Shown in pieces: positions 24,123 through 35,597 of a stretch of DNA of 64,000 nucleotides. The stretch covers positions 186,001 through 250,000 of the forward strand of contig JAFCMP010000540.1 of assembly GCA_017506865.1 (NCBI GenBank). The letters run 5' to 3'. Made by a program: the position numbers and the translations under genes. The notes under the pieces were generated by a model that was not told where the DNA came from, did not search any database, and saw nothing but the letters and a program-made list of their open reading frames with translations. The stretch is from Tribonema minus. Its lineage: Eukaryota > Sar > Xanthophyceae > Tribonematales > Tribonemataceae. Positions within the stretch are counted from its first letter, which is position 1. The number at the start of each line of letters is the position of its first letter.

Positions 24123-25595
24123 TCCTCATGCCCCTTACCAAGTAGAAGTAGTGTACATCCGGATAGGCCTACATTTGTGTTTGCAGGCGGGCGGGCAGTA
24201 GCACAACGCTGTACCCCCACATATATTGGCACTCTGTGCTACCAGATTTCTGGGCTATGCGTGCCATGTGCCTTGGTCAACCAAGGAAACTTGAGTACCA
24301 AAAGGACGTCGTGACGTCTGCGCTGGTCAAGGGCTCCTGCTACGGCATACTCTCAGAATTCATTAATGCATACCCTACAGCCTGTGCCTGCTTGGTGCAT
24401 CCAGTTTGTCATGTTCCACTGCATGCCATGACAAACATGAGGCAGCATGTGACGGTCCAGGTCCAGGTTCATGTTGTCAACAACGTTGTGAACCATGTCG
24501 CGTTCCAAAGCCTTGCTGTGCATGCCTCGGTTATTCTGGGCGTGAGAAGCGTCCAGGTCAAAACCTCACTGTGCTGACATTGTACCTGATCGCCGCCTGT
24601 CTCTTCTTCGGCTCCTCCTCCACACACACACAACACATATTATAGGCGAGGGACCCTTCAGGGCGCGAGCCTTCTTAAGTCATGGCCAAGCGGTTATGCG
24701 TACGTGCGTACCGCTACAACCGTTCACCAATCAGCGCGCTGGGGTCTAGTTGCCGCTCCCGTCCCGTCCTGACCGGAACACCCAGGAAGCTGCGAGCTTA
24801 TTCTAGAAGCTGGCGCTGGCTCTCCAGCTGGCGAGGTGTTGCAGCGAAGCTGACAGCATGCAGCGTTTTGGCACTCGGCATGTATCGCGTTGCAGTATCA
24901 AGCCTGCGGCCACGCTTCGCGGCCTGCAGAGCTCTCGGGGGCCATGTAGTCTCTACTTTAGTATTCAAGGTTCGCTGCTTTCAAAGCCGTTACGCGCAAC
25001 TTCACTTCTGAGGCACCCTACTTAGGTAGGGCTACTTAGGGTTAGGGCAAACCCCTTTTTTGGCGCTCATTGATCATGATCGCCAGAGCGTGGTGGCTTG
25101 TTGATGTGGTAAGGCTTAATGGCAATCAAATGTAATCCCGCAGCATGCGCATAACATGATCTCAATGCAACTTAAGAGTTTAACATGAGGTGATGCACAT
25201 GTTTCAGATTCAAGCAAATGTTGAGATGATGGTCTCTGACTTGCTTTAACTTACAAAAGAGGCTGTCTGTTTCCGGGTCGCTCGCCCCCCATTCCTTCAG
25301 GAGGGGGGTGCTTTCTTGTTTTTCTTACTGTAGTCATGCTAGCTCCATTTTTATTTCACCACGCCTAAACTTCAATGAGCTTGTGGAAGTTGAACAAAAG
25401 CGATGTTTTTGGCTTGACAAAACAAGTTTTTGGGGAACCAAAAGTGGCAAGTTTAGCTTGGTCTTCAAGGAGTCCGTTGTTAAGGGACTCGTCGCCTACG
25501 GCCCGCCGGAGCCTCACTTACGCTGTTTGGGAGACAGGCGAGAACAACCAAGGCGACACAACAAAGAACTTCAACAGCAAGTTGAAGATTGTTCT
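24123..25595. other. Unassigned stretch with one basic 109-residue ORF
   Basis: An ORF at 24682-25011 (+) encodes a Arg/Ser/Leu-rich, acid-poor 109-residue peptide starting MAKRLCVRAYRYNRSPISAL; it looks like an organelle-targeting peptide in composition but has no recognisable continuation. Another frame at 25375-25677 ends near the inverted duplicate. A GGGTTAGGG motif occurs at about 25038. Nothing else is supportable. Confidence 0.35.
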
Positions 25596-25816
25596 GTTTC
25601 GTAGCTGGAGGGACTCAGGAGCACAACTGCTGCTGTTGGAACACCAAGTGGAGCGAGTCACGCGCAGACACACTTGAGCTCCGTACACAATATATCACAG
25701 ACAGGGTTACGAGCAACTCTCAGGTAGTCGGATATTTTCGCACAGAGCGAGCTGTGAGCCCTTCGCAAACAGCCCTGCCTGGGAACCAGTGGCCTACTAG
25801 AGGTACAACAAACTAG
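25596..25816 (-). repeat. Inverted-duplicate copy B, immediately upstream of the SEC14-like gene
   Basis: Reverse-complement match to 21581-21813, ending 4 bp before the proposed start codon at 25820. The SEC14-like gene's leader therefore appears to be derived from a duplicated 3' flank of the secreted-protein gene. Confidence 0.8.
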
Positions 25817-25819
25817 AAC

Positions 25820-28800
25820 ATGCCCCGTAATGAGCTGTTGAACTGCATCCTGAAGCAGCAATGTGCGGCATACGACTGCCCGCCGTGCTCTTGCCCCACT
25901 GCGGCAGCTGGCGACCTTGTCTTGAAGTGGCATGAGTTTCTATTTTGCGTGCTGCTATCGGCGTTAGTGGCAGGGTCCACAGTGGCCGGCGGACCTTTTA
26001 TGCGATGGCTAAGAGACTACTGGAGCGAGCACAGGTGCGAGCGTACAGTCTTTTCGTTGCATGTCGAAGTGGATGCTGTGCGACAAAAGTTCAGGGCATT
26101 TGCATTTGCGCTTTAGCTGTGCTAAGCAAAGCAGATTTGATCTGACTGCAGCGTGCCAGCTTCATCATCACGTCTGTGAGTGTCTTCTTCCTTGTGCTGT
26201 ATTCCAACCATGTGTGTCGACACAACTTGCAATCACCAGCAGTCTCACCTTGAATTCTTGGCTTGAGTGAACATACATAACATGCATGCTACAAGCAGTT
26301 GGAAAGGTGACCAACAGATATTCAGAGAGCCTGCAACAGATTGGTGACAGCATTCCGCATCAATTTGAAATGATGCCATGAGATTTTGAATGCAACCACG
26401 CGTCATTTCATGCATAAGTTTTAGCAGCTCTGCACGTTTTTTCCTGCTATTGCATCACAGTCCTGCATTGCAGAGCCCCGGCTACACAACAGTGAACCTC
26501 CAGGGCACACAGAGCCAAGTGGTCTTGAGTGACATGGTGAGAGAGGAGAGCTACAGGAGTTATCTACAGGGTGGAGGGAATGGAGCCATACCGGTGCTGA
26601 GTGATAGGGACAGAGCTGTGCCGCCACCGCGTTTTGTTCGAGCTTGCTGTGGAAATGTAGAACAGGTATGTGGTGTTCAAACTTACCGACAGCAATGAGT
26701 TGGTATAATTCCTTGTGGCATGCATGTTTTCATCATCGCATGGAATTCTTGAGTACTTGTCGAGATGCTTCTACCATCAACACAGTTCTGACAGCACAGA
26801 CTTGTGATGATGAAGCTGGAACTGGGGGGCAACCAATGGAGCGCATGGAGTCGTCACCCTTGCTTGAAAAACCCCAATTCACACTACTTCCAGGCAGACT
26901 GATCTTAAACAACACTTCCTCCGCAACTCATGGTATGTAGTCTCAGACCTTCTTACTTTGCAGGTAGATGCATCGCTTCATTACCTGACATTGTGCGCTC
27001 TGAGATGACAGTCAAGGAGGACTGGCGCTGTAATGCACATGTGGCTACAAGACTGGTGTGCTCACAGTTTTCCTACTGTGTTCGCATGCTCCGATACAAT
27101 TGAAATGATGAGGCCCCTGAACTTTGATGGTACGACATGGGCCTAACGTATCTGCAAGCGACCACTCATATATTTGTGATTTCAGTTGTAGCCGTATCAT
27201 TTGTACATGAGCTGTTGTGACTGTTCTTCATTCATTTACGCTTGAGGGGGCGAAAACCCTTTTGTGCTTCATGAGCTATATGAACAGACTGGCAAGCTAC
27301 ACCAACAATCGCTGGACCGGACTCAGCACACTGTGTGTATATGCCATGTAGCATACCAGCTGAGCGCAGAGCGCACTGCCACCCCCACCCCTGTAGCTGA
27401 TGACTTGGAATGCATCTGTCCTTATTAGGCAGACAACCCTTCACAAGTAGGCAGCAGCAACGGCATGATCTCTGCCGGAGCTGAGTGCGCTAGTTCTCAA
27501 GACCAACCTCGGCGCTTTAGTGTTGATTGACACCTCATCAGGTGTGTGATGCAAGCTTGTGGCCAGTACAGGCCCTGCTTGTGCATAGTTTTCCATATCC
27601 TGAGCTTTACAAACGGCTAAAACCTGTCTATCTGCAGTCTTCAGAGCTATGGCTTTAGCATGGCAAGATGAAGTAGTCATACGGCAGTGCCGATTCGCAC
27701 ATAAGCCTCATGAGGGAGAGATGATCGCCAGCAGCACCTCTCATTTCAGAGTGCCGTCATCAGCTGACTGTTTGCTGACACGCCATGTTGTGATGCTTGT
27801 CCTGAGGAAATCACCAGGCAGCGAAACGGTGGGCGGAGACATTGCAGTGGCGTGAAGTCAATAAAGTGGACCAGGTATGTTTGAGATGTGCATACCTCGT
27901 GTGCAGTATGTTGCAGGACGTGTTTTGTGCCAGATGAACAGTGAGCCTTGGTAGCACAATGCCTGTTTGTGATTATGGGTTACTGTGTTTATATGTGCGG
28001 ATTCACTTGAGCGTCCGCTGTTCACAATTGTACGCGTTGCGTGGCCTGCAGCCAAGAGTCGCCGCTTGACTTGACTCGTGAGGAGTGCAACTGCAGATCT
28101 CAACTCTTGGCCTAGCAAAGCAGGCTGCATGACGCTGCCGTGTGCGCCACAACATTCACTTCTTATTTTGCATGCGCTGACATGTTGACACATGTTTTCG
28201 ATGCGTGATGCAAGCAGATCCTAAGCGAGCCACAGCCTATGTTCAACATCATCAAGCAGCACTTTCCTGCCTTCATCTATGGGCGCGGGCGCAAGGGCCA
28301 TGTAGTTGTCTATGAAAAAGTCGGCAGCATCCACATGAAGGAACTAGCACATCAGGGCGTCACTTTGGTGAGCATAGCCTTGTTGATCTGCAAACTCATC
28401 TTTACTGCTATTCCAGTGCAATTGTTTGATGGACGCTGCTGGTGCTATATGTGTTGAGTGCCGATCCTCAGACACCATGACGATGACGTTTTCGCTTGAT
28501 CTGCACCTGCACCTACATGCTGCGCATGCTGTAACAGCTTTTCCTGAGCTACGGTACAACTCATTGCACTGCTAGATAGCTTGACATCAGTCAGGTAAAC
28601 TTCTATAGAGCAGCTGCATTGGATGCCAGACACTGTGAGCATCTTTGGACATACATCTCTGATGTTTTTGAAAGTATGCTGTTTGCCACTAGCAAAACCT
28701 GCATCTGGGGTACCTAACTGCAGGATGCACATCAGCAGCCATAACTCAAGCAGCAAAGTGCCATCTGCTGGTACGGTACTAAGATTATCCACGAACTGCA

Positions 28801-31800
28801 AGCATGATAGTGGTACTCATGTCTGTCGCTTTGTTGTTAGCACTTTATGATGTGGTGCGCTCGCTCTTGTTGGTGCAGCCGATGCTGCTGCGGCATTATG
28901 TCTTCTCAATGGAGTATTTGTGGCGGGTGGTGGAGCCAAGGGGTGATGCACAGTTGATCACCATTCAAGATGTTCAAGGGATTGGCTTGAGCGATCTCAC
29001 TGGTAAGCGAATTTAACAGCAAGCGGGGATTGTTTATCTCTGTGGGTCTATGTCCCTCTGCCTACTATGCGGGGCCAATGTGATCAGATGAGGTGCACAC
29101 ACATTGACATTTCACCTTGATGAACCTTGCCGGTCGGCACAAGCAAGCAACACCTGCATAACCTGCTGGCAGCATGTCACAACCACTGGCGCCCCGGATA
29201 TGTCAGTTCAACCTTTGCGCTGTCTCTGATTTTAGAACGTTGCAATAACGCACACTGCATGGATTGGCTATCATCAATATCTGCTTGAACTGTAGCTACA
29301 CGTCACAAATGACAGAAACAGCAGCAAATGTAGGTCATAGTGGTGCAGGTCTTGCTTGTGTGTGCTGGAATGCGTTGTGCAAGCCTCTTTTTCTGCACAT
29401 GCCTTTACGAAGATCATACTTACAGTATGCACATTTGACTTTGAGTGTTTCCTCTCTGCTTTTGGTGCAGCTCGGTCAGTGTTGTTATTGAGGTTTGTAA
29501 TGTGACATTCTGACATCATGACACTATTGAGCTGCTGCTTAATCGAAGTGCCAGCTCCATTCTCACCTTGAAGCTTCTTCCTGTTTCGATATCCTGCAGG
29601 CATGGCACTTGAGTTTGCAAAGGGTGCGGCTCAAACAGCCAGCAAGCACTACGTGGAGAGGTGCTACCGCACATTCATCATCAATTCGCCCGCATGGTTT
29701 CCGCTCCTGTGGGCAGCCATCAGCCCATTTGTGCCCCTTCGCACCAAGAAGAAGGCAAGTGCTCTTGACTGCCCATGTGGTAACTGCCTCAGTAATCATG
29801 TGGCCACTGCCAGCATCCATGTATGCTCAGGCATGGGCTTCCAATCATATATCAAGCACAGGCTGGCATTTGCCTGCTGCACCACAGCTTCTGGCTTTTG
29901 CAAACTTGATGTCTTGGCCTTGTAGACAGGTGAGCGACCTTGTTTTATGTTTGAGCTAAGGTGGATGCCAGGAATGCGTCCGGCGATTTTCATTTTGTGT
30001 GGGATATACTTCAGAGAAAGGGACAGCAGGACATTTGTTTCACATGCATATCTCTGCCTGTGTGCAATAAGTTGTAGTTGTCAAGTCGTCTGGGCCGCCT
30101 CCTGTCATGTGTGAACTGCCATTACAAATAAGACCCTTGGCCAAATCTGCGCAATATCCCTTGTACTTACTCTAATAATTTTGCGGAAAGAGATGCACTC
30201 TTGCTGGTCAACTGCTTCTGCGAATGGCTTGCCCGCTTCCTTGACAGCAGCTGACAACTCAATTTCTGACAGCTCAATTTTGGATGCTGACCTGGATATC
30301 GTTCTATTATTGACAGGTGCGAGTGCTGGGCAGCAACTACCGGCCTGTCCTGCAGCAGGAGATTGAACCGGACATGATTCCATTGGAGTATGGCGGGTCA
30401 TGTACCACACCTTTGCATGAGAGCCCTGAGGAGGCAAATTTAAGTGCTATGGTGAGTAGAGCTTCTAGCATCGTAGTTTCTTCTTATGTGCTGGCACCCA
30501 TGTACTTGTACTTGTCGCTCTCACGTGTCCATGTGCGCATAACACAGTGAATACGGTAAAGCAGCGAACATGAGTTGCCTGAGGCGGCTGCACTCATCAA
30601 CAGTGACATGACATGACAAGCCCATGCCTCTGTTGTGAAACACATGCTAAGGTGTAAGACCTGCTGCTTTTGCCACGTGTCTGTTGCGTACTTGTGGACG
30701 AAGGTTATTCTCGAGTATCAGCAACTGCGACCAGGACTCTGGCAATGCATTCAACAAATTCCAAATGTAGTTAGCTTGTATACTGACGACAGGCAAATGT
30801 TGCGGAGCAGATCATACTGCCGCTTATGGTCGTTGGTTGTTGTTGCGACATCTGCATTTCCTTGCATACGCCAGCACTTGGGACATCATGCACCTGGGTT
30901 TCTGGACATCTGTATGCATGTCAGCATCTTGCATCAAGTATATGTACACCAGTCCACAACTCCCTGTGACCAGCTGCAGTGGTCACCGTTTGTCCTAAGG
31001 CCAGGTCAGGTGGATGGGTGTGTAAACCCCTAACAATTGCCTGGACCTGTTTGTACAAATGACTGGCGCCATATAGCACAGCTCGGATGCTGCCCATTTT
31101 GTCCCTGCTGTTGACCGTCGTTACACACAAGTTGCGCGCCACAGCGTGTATTGGGTATTTACGTTTGAGCCAATCACCCCTAAACATGGACAAGCTGTGC
31201 ATGCGAAGTTTTTGCTGCTGTAGACCTGCGTACGGATTTAATAGTAGACTTGCCATCAGGGTCGTCCTTACTGTCGCATCGACTCACAACAGAAAATGGT
31301 AGCATGTCCAGGACCCCGCAAGACTTGCCATGTTGCTACCCATGTGTGGCCATAAAACAACGCTTGTTTGGCTGGTCACAGGTCACTGCAATCAACATGG
31401 AATACTACAGACAACGCTCCATGGAGCGGATTTCAGAGCACTTGCATCCCTCGCAGACCATCAGTGTGCGAAATAGCATGACATCGGACCATGGGGCTGG
31501 CGCCAGGCATGAGGCATACTGGGCCAATGCACATGCACATGCAGGGTGAGCATGCATTGTTTTGAGCGTGTCATTGTGAATATATTTCCGAAGAGCTCAT
31601 CAATGGCCCTTCTATTTCAGTGACTGCATTTGGGTGGTTCCTGGCACAGTTATAGCTCTCGCTGTAATACCAAAAAAGTGATCATCACACATTCATAGTT
31701 CACATGTGCTGAAATATGGCAGTGTGCATGCGTGTTCACATGTACGGACGGCACCACAGGACAGACTGCACTGATAATGTCATTTGTTGGTTATTCTGAT

Positions 31801-32699
31801 TGTTGGCGATCAGCTACAGGCACAGCTCTGTGAACCGGTTGCAACCAGCTCTGTGTGGGGTCGGCGCGTCTCCAGGCCATGACCTGAGAAGGACATCTGA
31901 CAGCGGCTATATCATTGGCCTTGTGCCAGAGGAGGAGAGCAGCAGCAGTAACTGTTCCAGCGATGGCGGGTGTGACGATTATACAGGCCCAAATGACAGG
32001 TAAGCCTCTACTCCCACACAGTGTTCGTCAAAGCATTTGCCAACACCCTGACTCAATTTCACCCACAGCGGCATTTGTTTGGTATAATTTGTTGCTGCTG
32101 ATCAGCCAGCAGGTGTGACGAGACAAACTGCAGATCTATTATTGGTGCAACACGCAGAGCAAAGTCTAGCGCTCCCAATGCCGACAAGAGGAGACAGTTC
32201 TCACTATGTATGCATTGGCAGCATGTCAGGGCGTTGTGATGAACACTCACCAGCCACAGTGTGTCTGGTGGAAAATTCCAGTGCAGCATATTTCTCTTTA
32301 CGCAAGTGGTCGATTGGTGCTAGTGCTGCAGAACACGCCTGTCTTGTGAAAGGATGGTCATACGTGGTAGGTGACAGGTGCTGCACGTCGTCAAGACTAG
32401 TCAGTTTTTGCGCCGCTCAACGAGGCTCACCAAACCATCACGGTGATGTGTACTCTAAGAGTTTGTTGCTGTTGTGTACGGCACTGTACAGGCCCTGCAA
32501 CTCACATGAGCTTGAAGTGTTGCAGCATTCATGACCGGGCCTTGATGTACTTTGCATCTTTTTCAGAGTGAATTTATTACATGCGAGGAAACTGCTACAA
32601 AGCCATTCAGGCCGTCACTTTATTTCTCGCGTTTCTATTCTAACGTTGAGCCAACGCCTGCTGCCGCACGAAGGTCTTGATGCGGCAGTGAATGTTTAG
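25820..32699 (+). CDS. SEC14-like CRAL-TRIO lipid-binding/transfer protein
   Basis: Well-supported exons: 27848-27874 (27 nt, WREVNKVDQ), 28218-28367, 28879-29002, 29600-29754, 30317-30451, 31382-31545, 31814-31999 and 32567-32699, all in phase to TAG 32697-32699. They give the CRAL-TRIO domain: GRGRKGHVVVYEKVGSIHMK, LITIQDVQGIGLSDLTG, RTFIINSPAWFPLLWAAISP, then KKKVRVLGSNYRPVL and LEYGGSC, the lipid-exchange gate order of yeast Sec14. Tentative 5' exons: 25820 to about 26034 (hydrophobic segment FLFCVLLSALVAGSTVAG), 26474-26665 (PPPRFVRACCGNVEQ, the CRAL-TRIO N-terminal helix), 26800-26932 and 26964-27058. The intron after 29754 starts GCAAGT, a GC-AG intron confirmed by phase and family alignment. 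A Ser-rich acidic tail follows the lipid domain. A TGTAA lies about 75 bp after the stop. Likely role: phosphoinositide/phosphatidylcholine transfer at membranes; ligand unknown. Confidence 0.8.
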
Positions 32700-34232
32700 C
32701 CTGCACTGAATACCATCATCATGCCCACACTTGTGCCTATAATCAAGTTCACTGGTAGATGTCCCTGGCGTTGTAATCGGTAGTAAGTTGATTCAAATGA
32801 GAAGAGCTAAGTACCCCCGGGCGACAACATACGTACATCGCCAAGGCCAACCACTTCGAAAATCAATACTTCGAACAAGAGCCTGCGACATCTTTGAATT
32901 TTCTGATGGTGCACAGTGATGCATCCACCTGCAGCTTGTGGTGATCGCAAGAAGACGTTGCATCCACTAGTCAATGCTCTGCGAGCACATATCCTGACCG
33001 ACACGATGTAGGACACTCCTGCTGCAGTACTATCATGCAGGGAAGTTGTGACCATTGCGCCACGCCACCTGTTCCACTCCACCTTCGTGCTGATGCTTCG
33101 GGCGAACAGATTGATAGCCCCTCCTTGCCTCTGAGTTAAAAAGCTAGGGGAGGAATAAGCAGTGAATACGTGTTAAAAAACGTCGCCTTTCAGCTCACAG
33201 AAGCCAGGATGGAGACACCCCACCACCAGGTCTTTCTTGTGCAAGATAGAGTCATGGTTAGCAAGGGGAAGTGCAGTGGAAGTGCAGTGAAGGTCCATCA
33301 GTGATGCTGCATCAGCAACCCCCAAGGATAGATAGGGCACGAGTACAGCTAACTGACATGAACCAAGTGCTCTTTTGCCATTTCAGTCCGGTGTGTATGC
33401 TTTGAAAGTACTCGAATGAGTCGACGGAATTACATACGCCCTGTCACTAGTGCCATCTCGAGCTGTGCTTCAATTAGCCACATTCTTTTTATCCTGCATA
33501 TGTTTTGTTGTGAGCGTTTGCAAGACGCCTCATGCCGAGCAGTGGCGCTTTCAGCCTGCTTCAACCCTCTGCATTTGATTGTACTATCCTTGGTGTTGTG
33601 TCTGCAGTGCTCTTGCATCAGTGTTGCAGGAAGCTACCGCAGAAACCACATTAACAGCAGCCACGCCCTGCTCAGCACATCACAAGCGCACAACAAGCTC
33701 GCCCTTGTACAGTGCATTACAGGGCTCGGCTTGTGAGTCAATGAGCACATGAAGCTTGTTTGAAAGAGGCCAATCCTGTTTCTTTGATGTCATGTTTATC
33801 TGATGTCAATGTCACCTTGCCGCAGCAGTCGCAGCGCTTATGCATTGACTTTGCGCAGAGCCGGCATCGCACAACCATTCGTGATCAAGCCACACACAGC
33901 AGGGCGTTGGAGAGAGCGGGTGCAGTACACTCATTACACTGCTCACCCTACATGATGACTGATGTGATGCGGCAGATGCACAGGTAGTCCAAGCGTTACG
34001 CATTTGCAGTAGCCTGAAGTCTCTCAGTAGCAGTAGCAAGAAAGACGCGCTGGTACTTGGACGGGTGCAGACCTGGAAACACGATGGGAGACACTAGGCC
34101 TGGGTCAAAGGGTCATGTCACCAAGGACATGTCATCAGCCACTGTGGTAGAGGTAGCAGACACACACGAGGGTTTATTTCTGTATACTTTGGGTTACTGT
34201 ATCTTGGGGACTGCAGTCTTCATGCCCCTTAC
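32700..34232. other. No firm gene; two short plus-strand frames
   Basis: After the SEC14-like stop and a TGTAA at about 32772, short open frames at about 33624-33735 and 33827-33987 each follow TGCAG/CGCAG acceptor-like sites and end in stop codons, but no coding chain or family can be established. Confidence 0.4.
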
Positions 34233-34603
34233 GTATTGTGGCCTTGGGCCCAAGAAGTGTGCTGTCAAGTCATGACAGCGATCCAAGCAAGCTCCGTGGC
34301 TGAACAAGGAGAAGTCTTCATTCCATCGTGCATGATTCCATGATGTTGGGTGTTCAGTGATTATTAACCAGATAGACATGCATGCAGCATTGCTCAGCGC
34401 GGCCGCTGAGCATCCACTCCAGACCAGTCTCAACCTCAACTGGGAGTGTGTTGAACATTGCACAACCTCACCTTCAACACTTGTCATACTTCAACTTCAA
34501 CTTGAAGATGACATTCAACTTCAACTTGAAGTGAACATACAACTTCAACTGTTGCCACAGTGCTCAACATGCATTTTTGCACACTTCAGCCTACCGCTGC
34601 CAC
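34233..34603 (-). repeat. Dispersed repeat, copy 1 (inverted relative to 59179-59464)
   Basis: From GTATTGTGGCCTTGGGCCCA to CTACCGCTGCCAC the sequence matches the reverse complement of 59179-59464, including the word GATAGACATGCATGCAGCAT. This copy is about 85 bp longer owing to tandem AACTTCAACTTGAAG units around 34490-34550. Confidence 0.8.
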
Positions 34604-35099
34604 ATACCCCCCCTGCATGGTGCTCTCTGCATCCACGCACAACCTGCAGCCGTACAAGCAATACGCATGTGCTGTACCATTACTGGATGTCCTCACATCA
34701 CGTGCCAACAATCCGTTACACCTAGACCTTGCTGCAACAGAAGCAGAAAACGCATACAGCACAGTGGCCGGTGCCAACGCACTGCGCTCGCGCAAACGCA
34801 CAAAGAACGCCCCCTCCCCCCATGTCCTAGGCTAAGGTGGCAGCCCAGTTGTAGAGTCCGTCGCACCACGCTAAGGGTCGCGACCAACCTCTTGGTACCC
34901 CAAACCCCGGCCTCGTTTCAGGCGCTGAATAGTCAGCGGCCAGAACTCTCGGGCGTCAGCTGCGTGATGATCACCTCCTCCTGCAATCGGCCGTGTGGAA
35001 TGGGTGTGTGGCCAGACATTGCTAAGCTACACCATGTGCCCTCTTGCACATTTGAAAACCCGCTTGATGCCCATAGCAACTACGGGTAAGCGGTCAGAG

Positions 35100-35384
35100 A
35101 ATCTACGGCACCCCGTATCGTGTATCGACAACTTCCTCCCCCAGACGCCGTGCCGCCTGCACTGACGCGAGCTCTGACATCCGATTGCCCCCTTCACCGA
35201 GCCAGATAGCCGGTGAAAACAACACTATGCTCCTGCTACCCGCGAATTGAGTTGGAAACGGCCCAACAATATCTACCCCCCCATAACAGAGACGGGCTAC
35301 TCGTTTCCTCCCCGCCAAGACCACGCTCCGGCATGTTGCCTTGCTGCCATAGCTTGCACGCAGGCATGCGACACCGTATCTCAA
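35100..35384 (-). pseudogene. Retroelement integrase core fragment
   Basis: The minus-strand frame reads GGVDIVGPFPTQFAGSRSIV and, further on, AARRLGEEVVDTRYGVP. This is the start of a retroviral-type integrase core (first catalytic Asp in VDIVGP, then the A..l...iv.ryG.P block). The following region (down to about 34900) keeps only weak SDR..P/F remnants with stops, so the fragment is dead. It is not the integrase of the 41-55 kb element (different sequence). Confidence 0.55.
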
Positions 35385-35597
35385 GTGTCGTTCCTCGCTC
35401 TAGCGTCAAGCAACCTGCCGGGCTTGCGGTCAAAACAACAGCAATTGCAAGTCAACGGGACATTGCCCCGCTCCTGCAAGTGTCTGAGGCACAACCACCT
35501 CTGAACACCTCAGGCTGTCCTCCTCCGGCACCGCCTTCTCTCCTTGCCGCCTCAGGCGTCAGCGGTACTGAGCTCCACTAACCCGATGACCCTCCGC

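Noticed and set aside
23633..24232. 199-residue proline-tract ORF
   Set aside because: Its proline run is simply the 24-G tract read in reverse; the rest lies in MITE DNA and has no family signal.
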